Positions 35,229-48,000 of a stretch of 64,000 nucleotides of DNA are shown in pieces. The stretch is from Pisolithus tinctorius (Eukaryota > Basidiomycota > Agaricomycetes > Boletales > Pisolithaceae). The notes beneath the pieces are model-generated. The model searched no databases. It saw only the letters and a program-made list of their open reading frames with translations, and had not been told where the DNA came from. Position 1 is the first letter of the stretch, and every line of letters starts with the position of its first letter. The position numbers and the translations under genes are program-made. The stretch lies in contig JANFAH010000019.1 in NCBI GenBank assembly GCA_024663395.1, positions 1,199,176-1,263,175 on the forward strand, in the 5' to 3' direction.

Positions 35229-37085
35229 ATGCGGTTGTTGGATGTAAGAGCGGTCCTCCATCGCGAAGAGAATATTCAGCAAGCTGGATCCAAGACCAAG
35301 GTTTTGGAGGAACTAGATGACAAGACTACGGAATATGCGATACTGTCGCACCGCTGGGGAAAAGAGGTTGATTACGATGAGATGACTGGACTCATGAAGA
35401 TGGACGAACAAGACAGGAACGAGGTCAGGCAACGCGACGGTTACCGGAAGATCATCAAGAGTTGCGAACAGTCCATGACGGACGGCTACACATGGTTGTG
35501 GATCGACACATGTTGCATTGACAAACGAAGCAGTGTGGCACTCTCGGAGGCAATTGGGACTATGCATCAATGGTACCGCAGCTCGCAGCTGTGCTATGTA
35601 TACCTCAACGATGTCGACGAATTAGCCTTTCCTACTGAACCGGACTTCAACAGGTTTGGGAGATCCAACAGTTGGCCGGAGTGGTTCTCGCGAGGCTGGA
35701 CACTCCAGGAACTCATCGCTCCTACTGAAGTCGAATTCTTTAACAAGGACTGGGTGTCTATCAGCACTAAACGGGACCTGACATACACGATATCGAGGAT
35801 TACGGGAATTTCATCCTCTATTTTGTGGTGGGGTCTGCCACGGTCAGGACCCGAACCCAACGTCGCTCAAATTCTGTCTTGGGCTGCTGACCGCAAAACA
35901 ACGCGAGTGGAGGACCGAGCGTATTCACTGTTGGGGTTATTTGACGTGAATATGCCGATGCTGTATGGGGAAGGCTCGAAAGCATTTCGGCGGTTGCAGT
36001 TCGAAATCATCCGGGCATCCAGCAATCATACTATATTTGCATGGAATCCAAAGGGATGCCTTGTGAGTGGCGGCGGTGTCCTTGCAGATGACCCGAGCTG
36101 CTTTCGGGGCTGTCATGACATGAAAGAACTGGGACGCGAAGAGTTCGTCGATGAACTAGGGGCATATTTGCTCCAGAATTTGATTGACGTGGATGCAGAC
36201 CCGCGGAATATTCGATCGTTGCTTTACAGTGTGGACCCTCCACCTTCCAGATTTAATATCACCGATCTGGGCATCCAGGTGTCGTTGCCTGTCCTGTCCG
36301 ATGGCGACGACCATTGTTTCAAGGCTATACTGCCATGTCTTGACAGTTATGGAAACCTGGTCACCATTGACCTCTGCTACAATCGACTTTGCTTTTCCAG
36401 GCGGCGGCCCTCTACATCGATTATGAACACAATCTCATTTTGCAAGTCACCTTGTCTTGATTGCTTTCGAGACGGTGAGAAGATCTGTCACACTCTCAGG
36501 CTCAATGATAAGTGTGCCTTGTGGCATGGTTTCGCCCGTTGTGGTGCTTTCCCGTACAACGTCGCAGGGGACGCATTCACATTGTCACTAGGAAACACAC
36601 TCGTCGTGCTAGTCTATGCCAATGACAACACCAAATCTCGCTTTGCAGTTGGATGTGGATGTTGCTTTGGTCGGGAATGGACACGTGTTGTTTGTGACGA
36701 ATGCCCTGTAGACCAAGAGGCCTGGTCATCGTACCTTGACTTTGCTAAGCAGGTATATGATTTCCTATGGAGTGCACCTTTCCACAACTCCCTTTAATTC
36801 TCCGATGACATCGTTATTGAGGCCGCTCACCTTCCCCGATCCATTTGGGATGCAAGGATTGTTCGCGGCAACAACTATGGTGGCTACACCGACGTGATGA
36901 TCAACATCGAGCAATGCCCCGGTTGTTGTACTGGGTCACGTCAATATACAGATATATTTGTCGGTACTTTCTCCCATGTATGTGTTCGGATCTAACCATC
37001 TAAACCATCATAGCTGCCTTTGCTTGAATTGGAATTGGATGGGGAATCTACACAACTATATGAGTGGGCCGATGAAGAGATTGCA
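35229..37085 (+). CDS. HET-domain (heterokaryon incompatibility) protein, in-frame stop near 3' end
   Basis: A long exon from ATG 35229 encodes the HET domain (PF06985) with its three motif blocks: AILSHRWGKEVDYDEM; WLWIDTCCIDKRSSVALSEA with MHQWYRSSQLCYVYL; and FSRGWTLQELIAPTEVEFF. These are followed by RVEDRAYSLLGLFDVNMPML with YGEGSKAFRRL. A TAA at 36795-36797 ends a 522-residue product. The same frame then continues coherently (DDIVIEAAHLPRSIWDARIV). A GTATGT donor at 36978 joins it in phase to 37014-37085 (ELELDGESTQLYEWADEE). The TAA is therefore probably a premature stop in a longer gene. HET proteins trigger cell death on contact with non-self in fungi. The preferred start lacks an upstream in-frame Met nearby; 'cttag' just before it may be an acceptor of a 5' UTR intron. 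Confidence 0.88.
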
Positions 37086-38058
37086 GTAAGTCGTAATGTA
37101 TCTCTTTGGCCTATGGCAAGTCTCACACAAACAGCTGGGCGACTATGGCAACTACGGCGACTCCAGATTGAGCCTTTTCAAACACCATGGAAACATATTC
37201 GAAGATATACAAGAACTTGGTATCAATCCCAGGGATTTAGTTTATCACCCAGTCATCTCTCACGTATCCAGCCGGACCTTACGTGCACACCAAACCGTGA
37301 ACAGTCCAGTTTGAGATTAGTTACATGTTTTAATGGATCAGACCATTCCCCAGCTGCAAGGAGTTTCGTCAACTGAGGGTAGAAGCATTGCGTCAGTGGT
37401 GGTGGTGGTACAGGAACTGGAAATTTGCCAATTCTGTCGAGAGGGAGTAACAGGAAAAGTTATTCATAGTACATGCGTGGCACCAATTGCGGCCACCAGT
37501 GGTGTGAACGGCAGAACCCTTGACCCCGGTGGTCTCTGGTGTGGTGGCTGGCACGGTGGCATGGAGAGCAACATGGGAATCAGTAGACATGGAACCTACA
37601 CAACTTACGAAGATTGGTGAGCGAGTAAAGAAGGGAGTGGTACTTGCCCGGGGAACTCCTAGGAGAATCACAACAACTACCCCTCTCAGCAGCTGCCAAT
37701 CATTCCACGACGACGATGGATAAATCTCGCCCAGAACACAAGAACTTCATGTTGCCAATGAATCATGAGATTTGACTGCGTTGACGAAACACTCTGCCGT
37801 GTTCCTAATGACACAGCGCTGCGTCAACAGACTCGTATCGAGATTCGAGCAGCACCCAGTGGGACAACGCACTGTTATGCCGACAACTCTAAGCGACATA
37901 CCGTTGCCTATCTCGGTTGTTTGTCACTATGTTTGGCCCCTGGGTACAAATATATGTAGCTCGACTTCGTATACCTCCATGCAATGTATGCATGTACCAT
38001 GCTGCATCCCTTTTCTTCTCGCTTTCTTCGTGTACTCAGAGATGCGTTATGGGAGAAT
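37086..38058. other. Intergenic, nothing recognised
   Basis: About 970 bp downstream of the HET gene. Short frames only, with no conserved motif. Confidence 0.45.
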
Positions 38059-38124
38059 GAGCACCATCTTAAGGTAGGAGGCGTTGTCATCGTGCACCAC
38101 GCCACCTGCCTTAAGATGGTGCTC
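38059..38124. repeat. Strong inverted repeat / hairpin
   Basis: Left arm 'gagcaccatcttaagg' (38059-38074) is perfectly complementary to 'ccttaagatggtgctc' (38109-38124), 16 bp. The stem continues inward (38075-38086 against 38097-38108) with 9 of 12 positions paired, leaving a loop of about 10 nt. A near-30-bp stem is far longer than a chance hairpin or a typical transcriptional signal. It could be a small-RNA (milRNA-like) precursor, a recent inverted duplication, or the remains of a short foldback transposon. Confidence 0.75.
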
Positions 38125-38932
38125 GTTATCGTCATCAGGTGAAATGATAAGACCCTCTTGGACAAGATATGATTCTTGCAACACTTGAAGCTGTTGACAC
38201 ACGTCAGACGATGACCTGCGAGATTGAGGTATGTATATCGAGCAACAGCCTCGAGCGAGATGTATTTAAAACTCAATATGTATGTACAGAGATGCACGAG
38301 TGTAAGTGAACAAACCCATCAGTGGGATTCAGCTGCAGAAACTCTACAATCAAACTCCGTCATTCCGAGAAATACACCTGAAATTCAACAGATTGGAATG
38401 GGATAGTATGGCATTTCGTGTGTCATTGACCGAAATAAATAAATAAATCTTCTGACTGCCTACCTACGAATTCACCCAAGTGGGTGGGGTGAAAGAGATA
38501 CGATAAAGAAAAAAAGGAGGATCAGGATGAGGTCGGAGAGCATCGAACGAAGTCAAGTAGAGTTGTGGAGAGGTGTGAGCGTGAGATGAAATGGATGCGA
38601 GAGTAGATAGAAGATGGGGGGGGATAAGACGATCAATTATATATGGGCGGGCCATCATAATGTGTCGTAACAATCATCATAGATAGCAGTGCGTGGCGGA
38701 TAGTAAGTGGAGATAGGGAGGGGAGGGGGTTTCAACAGATGTCTAGACCGGGCGTGGAGGGGAGGAGGGGGGGACCGCAGAAGGGGGGGAAAGGAAAGCA
38801 TGGAACATAGTGGATATAAACTACGAAAAAAGGGTACCATAGAAAAAAAATGGGTATGCCGGTGATCGACAACAAAGCGAAGAAAACAAGCGACGAACCA
38901 ATCGAAAACGCGCCACCGAGACACCCAAGCCT
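38125..38932. other. Intergenic, purine-rich tracts
   Basis: About 800 bp. The right half (38560-38830) is unusually rich in G and A on the plus strand. Read on the minus strand, it is a pyrimidine-rich trailer after the 3' end of the next gene. No gene recognised. Confidence 0.45.
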
Positions 38933-41064
38933 TCAAGGCCGCATCCTCCATCCGCCGCCCTCGCCTCGTTTTCGATCTCTGCCTATACCTCCAAATGCTT
39001 CGCGGACAACTAACCAGAGCGCCGTAGACGAAATCGTATCCTTAATCTCCTCTGCAGTGAGCACCAACCCGCCGTAACCACTCCCACCTGTCGCACCAGA
39101 CGTAGCAGGGGTCTCTGCCGTCGTCCGAGAGACGCCATGTGCCGTGACGATACGCTTCCTCACGGCCATCTGCTCAACTTCTATATCGGGGAGGGGGAAT
39201 GGCACTTTAAGCAGGCCGACGACTTTAGGATGGTGGGGTGTCGGCGAGAGCGTGGCGACTTGAGACAGACGGATTGGGGTTGCGAGTGATGGTTTTCAGC
39301 GGTAACACTAGGATGGCGAAGAGATGACGAGGGTGATGAATGAGACCATACGCGCCGGATTGTGAGTGTACATATCCAAGGCGTCTCAGAGTCTTCGGGG
39401 TCGCTATCATCGCCAGAGTCCTCGTCGGTCCCCGGCGAACGTCGATGTTGCTGTTGTGATCGGGCGTTGTGGGGCGCAATGCTGCTCTCGTCTGTGACTG
39501 TGTCTGAATTGCTATGCTGGGAAACAATGGAGAGGCGTTGATCCTCTAATCCCACAGCAGCATCGACGGCAGCTCGACGGATAGATCCAACTGGAGAGGG
39601 TGTCGACAGTAGTGGTTTTGCTGGGCCGCCGACCAACCGTAGCCGTCTGTTGTTTGTTGTTTCTGGCCAGTCTCGTTATGGCTCTCGCCCATCTGCCGCT
39701 TTCCTCTCACTCTGTCCTTCTCCCGCTGTTTCTTCTTCCCCCTTTCCCACTCAAGCGAACCTCAACACTGCCACTACCATCTGGGCCCATACCGGCGTTC
39801 ATGTTCCCAGCACTTCCAACCCGTGCGTCCATTGATATTCAGTTTCCCCATCATGCCGTTTCAAGAGGCCCGTTTCTGTACCCTTGAGCCACTTGCGGAT
39901 CACCCATACATACTTCGTCGGACGTCCAGGAGGGGTTGGACCGAAGGGTATAGAGCCGCCTGCACACCAAGCACAGGGGAACAGTACACTGTCGAGGTGA
40001 ATGGAGTCGTACCGGTCATGGGGGTAGGTGATAAACTACCATCTCCAAACCCAAGCTGAGCGTATGGAGCAGACTCGGGTACGCCTGAATGCGAAGGATC
40101 GCGCAGAGGCAAGGGTCCTCCACGCGCCACGTTGTGACTGGTTATGCGTGGAGGCGCAGATGGGGGTGCTTGGGGATCCGTGCCTGAGGTGGGGACTGCG
40201 ACTGATAAGGTCCGCGACGGATCTTTCTTCTTGAACATACTTGTGAAGAGTTTTTTCCGGCGGGGCCTGACTGCGGCACATCACCTGCGGAAAGTGGAGA
40301 GTTGTCTGTGGGCGGAAGCGTGACATTGATGGCCGGCGGCGGCCGATGGTAGGGGTCCCTGTCCAGTGCAGAAACAGTAGAGTAACTCGTCGATGGGCGG
40401 TCTTTAGATGCGGGATATGTGCGTGGACTAAGGCGTGGAGATACTGCGCCAAATTCGCGCTGCGGGTCATCGATGGAGGTGCGTGCGATGTTGGTGGTAG
40501 TCTGTTCCGGTGGCATCGTTCGCGGCAGTGGTGCAGACCCCCATACTTCAATTGGTTCCAGGATGGCAAGCCCAACGATTTCGAGACCGCGCTTAATGAA
40601 TTTGGCTACTTTCGCGTCCGTACCAGCGTCGACTATGGTGTTTGTCATGACGTGGTGGGCCTGGAGGTTGTAGAGAGGGATGATCGTGCGTCTTCCTGAA
40701 GACGTCGTGGAAGTGGATGCAAACGAAGATACGGAAGTTGCGGAGGTGTATCCAGAGTAGTCAGACCTATCAGATGATGTTCGAGCCAAGTCGGAAGAGT
40801 CTGTGGTGCCATTCTGATGCGAAGAGTCAAGTGCTTGTACTGTTGAAGAGGAGCTAGCGACACGGGATTGTGGGGGGACGAGTTGGACCTGTAGATTGAG
40901 CGGATGGATTGATTTGGAAGGGGGAGGTCGTACGACGATGAACGTCTGACAAAGGCGGGTTCAGGTGAGCGTTGAGAGGAAGAGAGCAAGCAACACACCT
41001 CGTTTGGTGGCCTGTCTTTCTTGCTCTTTTTCCTCGGATTGGGGGCGTCTGCAGTGGGTGTCAT
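38933..41064 (-). pseudogene. Conserved basidiomycete protein of unknown function, frame broken
   Basis: Exon 1 (41064-40999, MTPTADAPNPRKKSKKD) joins in phase to an exon from 40945 reading VVRPPPSKSIHPLNLQVQLV, then SGRRTIIPLYNLQAHHVMTN and DAGTDAKVAKFIKRGLEIV. The frame then changes at a run of six A (about 40251-40256) and continues as KKLFTSMFKKKDPSRTLS. An intron with a GTAGTT donor leads to GSIPFGPTPPGRPTKYVWV and IRKWLKGTETGLL. Further one-base frame changes follow near 39860 and 39820. The C-terminal part is coherent (SDPEDSETPWICTLTIRR; LKVPFPLPDIEVEQMAVRKR; GLVLTAEEIKDTISSTALWL). The segments look like one conserved protein of about 600 residues, but I know no function. Either a recent pseudogene or uncorrected indels explain the breaks. 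Confidence 0.55.
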
Positions 41065-43430
41065 GGTGCCATTCTTGTCATCTGGCAAGCCAATGGTGCT
41101 GGTCGTTGGCGGTGGAGTATCTGGTATGGGTGAGCGTAGCTGATCCTGTTGGTTATTATTATACTACTCGGCTGAAGGATGGAAGGCAAGAACGATGCCA
41201 GCGACAGCGACGAGAGCATCATCCCTTGCAGGCGGGTTGTCGAGTCTGACGCTGCCAAGCCGAGTTGTATATGTTTCGTGATTATGTCACTCATCGCTTA
41301 ACTCCAACTGCCTTATATGGAAACACCTCGGTCAACTCCGATAGGTCCTCCGATGGAATGTCTCCGTCGGCACACCCATATATGGTAATCACCTGCGGGG
41401 TCGTACGATCAAGGGAAATCATTTGAGTTGCCGGCTCGTTCTCGCGTTATCAGATTTCTGATTGCCCGAGCCACTCGGCGCTGCGCACAATGGCGCGCGC
41501 ACATGACACCGTCGTAGCCGCCCTCACAGCCTTTCATGAACTAGTACCCGTCTTGTGCGTCTTGGCACCAGGAAAGTAGACCTCCGGGCACACCGTTGTG
41601 CCTTAACGAATTAAAAATCTAGAATCTATTTAAGATAAGGGATGCCGATGCAATGACGCACGCCCGAATGGATAAGAGCTCCGATGGAATCATCGTTTCT
41701 CCACACCGTCATCATATGACGGAGCTACCAGGTACGGTGTCCAGACATAATCGCAGCACGCCACCTAATCTTGACAGGGGGAAGGCCAGATTCGAGTCGT
41801 TTACCCTAACCCTCCGGCAGCGTCTCGACACTTTTGAGATTGGCAAGTACCAGTTCATGTTCGTACACCAGGTCTCCGCCGAACGCATCCGTTATCCACG
41901 GCGCTGTGGTCTGATCGGATCAGCCCTGGAATGAAACAGACACGATTATATCCGCCAAATCATGATCTTACCTGCCTCTTACTTCATGTTCCATATCGTA
42001 CCACATCTCGATGGAATTATTCATGCCATCCCATACACGCGCAGAAGGGGAACCCTCCCTTCTGGCGCTTCGCATCACCAGTGCTTACGCCGAGCTCGTT
42101 ACTAAGACATCTTTCTTACTCATCTTCCTTCATCCCTCTCTTCCCTGAACACGTCATTGGCTGCTTATTGGTGTCGACACCCCCCTGAGTAGCCTGGCAG
42201 ATATAGCTCGCTTCCGGTGGGTACCTAGATACGCTGTGGCGGTACCGCGGATTCCACGTAGTAATCGGCCGGCATGCAAGCTGTGCTGATCAGCCACTAG
42301 GAGGCACCATATGTATATGGGAAACTCGACACCAGCTCCTTCATTAGTTACGTACCTTCTCTGTTTAGCAGACTCGGCAATCTGAGACGCGCATAGATAC
42401 GACACGGACGTGCATGTCTCGGATACTGTGGTTGCATATGATCAATGTTTGAGTCAGCATGGGTCTGAAGGTAGGTAAGCAAGACTGATAATGCAACAAA
42501 GGCTCTACGGGTACAGACCTGACGCCGGGGCCTATCTTAGAAGTGAGAAGAGAAGTTAAAACCCGTCGGTCGCCGCGCTCGACAATTAATCCCAATGATT
42601 CCATCGGGTGCACGGTGATTAACAATGCCCAAAAAGGAACTTTGCGCTGAGGATTGCACATGGTGTGATTAATTGTCTTCCCGGCAGCTACGACCGAGTA
42701 CTGTATGGGTGACACGAGAATGCCACAGCTTGCGATGATTCAAAGGTGAGTTACACCAGTGGCGTTGACAAGCAGCCGGTATTGAAGGCGTTAATTTACC
42801 AGCGTTGCAATCCGTGCCATAGACCGAAGTGTAGTGTACCTTCCAGGAACATGCTGCGTCCGTCCGTTTCTCCTCCTCATCTGGCGGGGCTGATATTCGT
42901 TGTCCCTAGAGGAAGGGAATAATCCCGGAATAGTCGGGCGTGTTGCGACGGGAAATCCGTCCGAACTGATGTCTCAAGTGTTTTATCATCCACATCAGCT
43001 ACTAGCTGAACTCCGTTGCTGCCGGACTGTCATCTTACCTGGAGGGCCCAACGTTGCGCCGGTGCAGACGTAGACAACCAGAGCGGGAGAGAAAAGTAGA
43101 AAGCGACGGAAAAAAAACACATTCCGACACTTGCCGGCCAAGCCTAAATTTATTCCACGTTCATAAGACCCGCCAACGGCGCAGTGATCTACCTCAGCAT
43201 TCGTTTTATGTCCGGTTAGTAGCCATAAGTACATCTGGCAAAAGTTGTGTCTACGGTTACAGAGACGGTAGTGTAGCTAGTTGGAGTAATAGCAGTATAC
43301 AAGCAAAGCAACAAGCAGGTCAATATATCCTATGCTATGAGGGCGGCCGTCAAAAACTGCCGAGCGGTGAATCGTGATAGTGGTTTGTCGGAAGGATGCA
43401 AACGCCGATAATGGCAGTGAGGCCCATCAG
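41065..43430. other. Intergenic, nothing recognised
   Basis: About 2.4 kb with short frames only. A 93-codon plus frame at 41653 has no recognisable motif. The right part adjoins the 3' end of the Cdc20-like gene. Confidence 0.45.
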
Positions 43431-45056
43431 TCATCGAATGGCACATTTGTAGGACATCCCTTCGTCATCTTTTCCTTTGCCTGCCGGCGCAGACCATACT
43501 TTAAACATCTTGATCGTCTCTTCCACGGGCTCACGGTAAAGATAGAGCAACCGTCCGGTCCTATACAGGCATGCCCGATCGGGGCACTGTGTGCGTTGAC
43601 GGAAACAATTTTGTCACATGATGGGTATGCATGTACCGTCATCGAATTACTGAACGGTGTTCTAGGGGCCTGCTTTGCTGGTGGCTCCGCACGACGTATG
43701 ACATGCCATGGCTCCCACGACAAGCCATGGGTACTTAATATCTCTTTACAGTGTGGAGACCAGTGCAAAGCCGTGACGTTCGTTTCCGTGGGGATGGTAA
43801 GAGGAGAATTGGACTTGTTGATATTCCACAACTGGATTTTTCCTCTGGAAATAGCCCGCCAGTAGCCAGCAAGCCATTCTGCCATGGAGCCCATGAGATG
43901 GCCTGTGGGTCACTTAGATATCGTAGTCAACCTCGGAAGACTCGACCCACCTTCACTGGACCTTCATGCTTCATCAGAACCTTCCTGTCATTGGCTGTAA
44001 CGTGACCCCCGGCTCGCATGTCCCAAACATGAACACTCCCAGATTGGTCTCCTGTCGCTAAACACCGCCCATCTGGAGACCATTTGGTACCGATGACATG
44101 TCGCCTATGACCCTCAACTCGTTCAACCTGTCTTGGAGAACGGATGTCGAAAAGTGATACGCGCCCATCCTTCCTTCCAACGGCCAGCATGTTCCCGTTC
44201 CAATGAATGCCCCCTACTGGGGAATCGTCGTCGGACCAATCGGTAATTTGCATCTGGGTCAAACTGTCCCATGTTTGGACGATACCACACGTGGTACCCA
44301 GTGCCAAGATGTGTGGATTCGCTGTGCCACCCCAATCCACGCTGTGAACCATACCATCTGCGGCCGGCACCCCACACAAACGTACGATAACACGAGTGTC
44401 AAGGTTTTGGAAATACACGTTCAGCTTGAAAGCTACACCAATGCAGTTCGAATGCGACCAAGCCATAGGAGATGCAAACAAATTGAGCGATATTCCAGGC
44501 CCATCAAGTGCCATAATAAACTGTTTGCGGACCGCCAGGTTGGACTTGGCAGATATAGCAGATGTAGTCCGTGGGGTGTTAAAAAGTTCTGACGCACACC
44601 TCCTGAGGATAGACCGAACCTTCGTCTGCGCTGGTGTTGCAGAGGTTTCGCCACAATTCAAAACACGATCGTCGACGAGACCAAATGACTTGGCGACGCG
44701 GTTCGTGCGGGGAGTGGTATTAAGTGGTAACGTTGTAGACCCCCGCACTGCAAGAAATCGGTCTGCCTGAATAATTTTGAGGGGTTGAGGAGCATTTCAA
44801 GGGCAATATACTGAGTGCCACTGACGTCAGTCTCCTCCACGGCCGCTTCTGAGGCAGGTGAGGCCCTGAGCTCTGTCGCCTCGAATTCGAAGTTTGGTAT
44901 GGAAAAACGACGTTTTTTCTTGCTCGATTGGCTGATCGAGAGGGTAGCTCTCGACGGTGTCCGCTTCAGGAGTGGCGTCTGGCTACATGAGCGCTGAGGC
45001 GTCAAAGGATACAGATCCCTGGACAGGGTTAAGCGCGACAGTGCTAAGAAGAGCAC
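43431..45056 (-). pseudogene. Cdc20/Cdh1-like APC/C activator with WD40 repeats, frame broken
   Basis: The first segment (from 45056) is basic and Ser/Thr-rich (LTPQRSCSQTPLLKRTPS). After a splice it reads a C-box-like DRFLAVR, then TPRTNRVAKSFGLVDDRVLN, and WD40 repeats: VHSVDWGGTANPHILALGT; VGGIHWNGNMLAVGRKDGRV; VIGTKWSPDGRCLATGDQSG. An intron (AAG|GTGGGT...CACAG) leads to AISWAPWQNGLLATGG. One base further the frame changes to GKIQLWNINKSNSP and VTALHWSPHCKEILSTHGLS. A second single-base change near 43505 restores EETIKMFKVW and the terminal YKCAIR, a C-terminal Ile-Arg tail like that which docks APC/C activators on APC3. The family selects substrates for the anaphase-promoting complex. 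With two frame breaks it is either a pseudogene or mis-sequenced. Confidence 0.7.
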
Positions 45057-48000
45057 ATGATACTCAACGATAGCATATTCTGTTGTGCGCTATTGGACCT
45101 GCCTTGCATTACTTCTGAGTGATAATGTGATGAGGAGTACGTGCCACTGTCTTTTGATTACTCACGGGCCGAGGCGACAGTGGCGGTGCAAGCGCAAACC
45201 TTGACCAACACAACCATTTCGATGACGACTGGCTTGTGTTTAGAAGAATATTGCATTTCTGTTGCTGCGAGTTCAGCTGAGACTCGCCTACCAACTATCG
45301 TTTCATCATACCCGGCAAGTAAGGTGCGCATCGCTTTGCATAGCGTGGTCGAAACGGTCATGCAAAGCTATACGCACCTTACCTATCCTGCTGGAAATGA
45401 TGTGGAAGTACAGAGAGTGCCTGCGTCCGCACTCTTCCCCCGATCAATGTGGCAATGCACTTTTTTTTTTTTTGGTGTTGTTATCCCTACGTACACTGTT
45501 ATCATGCGCTGAATCATTCTAGCCGGAGTGTCGTCATCGTGCATTGTACAGCGTAGACTTGGTAAGTTCACAATTTCCTTCGGAGTAATGTAGCCTAGGA
45601 GCTTTGCATGTCACCAAAGCAACTGGGACGCCCCGCCGGACTTAAGACGAAGAGTAAAAATATTTCGCGTGCCTCTCATGGTGAAATTTCACCATCCGAG
45701 CACGGGGGATCGCTCGTGCAGTGTTGAGCGCGCACGGAGCATACCCGAACGGGAAATATATGTGAGTCCACCAATACAAGAGTAAGGCAGGCATCCGTGT
45801 TAGCTCAATGTCAGTCTAATCGTGAGGAATGGGCGCCTAGGAGCTGAACAGGTGCAGGGACACAAGTGGGAACTGATTACTCACACTGGGAAACAGATGA
45901 GCTACTCTGAAATCGTTCATCTCGGGTGTCCGTGCTGAGGCCCACCCCTAAAGAAAAAAACGATTTCATACATCGCAGTTTCCTCAGGGGAGAGGTTTGT
46001 TCATGGCACGGCTTGGCGTTGGCAGGCGGGAAATTATATAGAAGGTAATGGACCCGTGTCTGGAGCCTGCGGTTATACCGATACCCTGACAAAACTTTTC
46101 AAACAGTTTCACCCCTTACTTGTCGAAGTCACGGTAAACGTGCAGCGGCGATTTTAGGAATCTTTGACCACCCTTCTGTGATGGTAGAAATCAATCGATC
46201 ACTCCTGGAAGGTCCGTCCAGAACCCTGTATTGTATTGCGCCGCAGTTTTTGCGTGATCTATGTGCATGAGAGGTGTTGTGGAGGTTTAGGGCTGGACCA
46301 CTACCCCTGATAATAGAAGCTACATATGTCTACCAATAGTGGTCCATCTGAGGTACGTATAGCTAGAACTTAATTTTTTAAGTTTTTTTCCGAAACGACC
46401 ATGCCGATATGGTCGCACTGTTACGACTATGAAATAACATACCAGGCGGTGAGTGCGATCTTTTTGTGTCAAGTTACTCTCGCAGTGCCGTGAGGGATCC
46501 TGGATTGCTTCCAATAACAGAAGTATTATGCCCGTCTGCAGGGCGCGGAACAGTCCGGCCTCCTTGGATTACCTTACCTGTCACCAAATCAAGGGAAAGA
46601 CAAATCGTTATTTTCCCTGGAACGGAGAACATTCCCCTACCAGCATGATTTTTTACTGGCGGAGAAGTCAGGCCATTTGATGAGTCCGTTTCTAATTCAC
46701 CGTGGCACAAGGCTCGTTAAAATTACTATCCCTTTCCACGTAAGGATTCGTTGGTTCTCCGTAAGACTCCTGCAGGGAAGTACTCACCACGGGTAGCTCA
46801 TGATCCGAAGGCACGAACATGGAAAGATATCAGTCACGTCTGTCCACTGCCTCTAGCGACGCGCGATAGCAATCAACGTTGAACCCATTGAGACGTCCAT
46901 TCTCATAACTTCGGATTCCCAATGGAACGAAGTGAGAATTGGGCGAATAGTATTGATCGCATAATACATTCATATGCGTACCAAGCGCCGGCTCTTTCAC
47001 AAGAGAATCACTCAGGACTTTGCATTGGACGCCGGTTTCCACCAAGATTTCTTATACGCCATTGGGTTCAGAACTGCAGATAGGCCAGGTAACTTTTCCT
47101 CCATCTGGGAAACAGCTACGCGGCGCGGCTGTTGACAACTCTCTTGCACTCGAGCAAGCCCTCTCATTGGCCAAGAAGTGTTTTACCAAGCGCGAAAGAA
47201 GTCTTACGACAAGTCATTTCCAAACGGAGGCACCCATACGCTGCTCATCCCCTCGGGAAGTTGGGCAGATGTCCATCTGACCGCATATACGAGTTATCAC
47301 CCTATTCCCCGAAGGTTCTCCTCTATTACATAGCAATATCTGTGTGTTAACTCAGGGCTCTAGTACCCGCTTGCTAACCTACACAGTATTCATAAACCGA
47401 CGCATCCAACTCGGAATCAGCCGTTCAATGTGTCTGACCGCTGGATCGCATCTTTCCCCGACGACGGCCTATCCGTCCAGTTGGCGTCTTCTCTCTGCAT
47501 CGCTATCCGTAGCCACAAGGTTCCCCCTGCCCCGGTGGAGTGTATATGCCGTTTCACACGGTATCAGGGTCGTGAGTGTGTGAGATCATTTAGTAAGTGA
47601 TCCTTCAAGTGTGGCGCAGGGGTAAACCCGTTTGCTCCCGCGCATACATACTAATAAATGGTTCTCAGCTATTCGGGCACCTGGATTATGGCTCACCGAT
47701 CAGTTCTAGGGGCTGTACTTAATCTCGGCCTGCACCAAGCAAGACTATCTCCGCAGTGGGCGGATGGCAACCAGTAAGGTTTATCGTTCAATTCCAGTTC
47801 TACATACACCGAGTGGGTCTAGTATACATACCTTAGAGGCATCATGAATCGTCTCCCATCCATGATGATGTCAAAGGGGTTTGTCTGCAGTAACATAATG
47901 CTACCATCGCTGTGGACTTTGGAAAGGTAAATCCCCCGCGTTCATGCACACTAAGTCCTTATTAATTACGGGTTTGCCTCGTATGTGAGTAAACGCCGCG

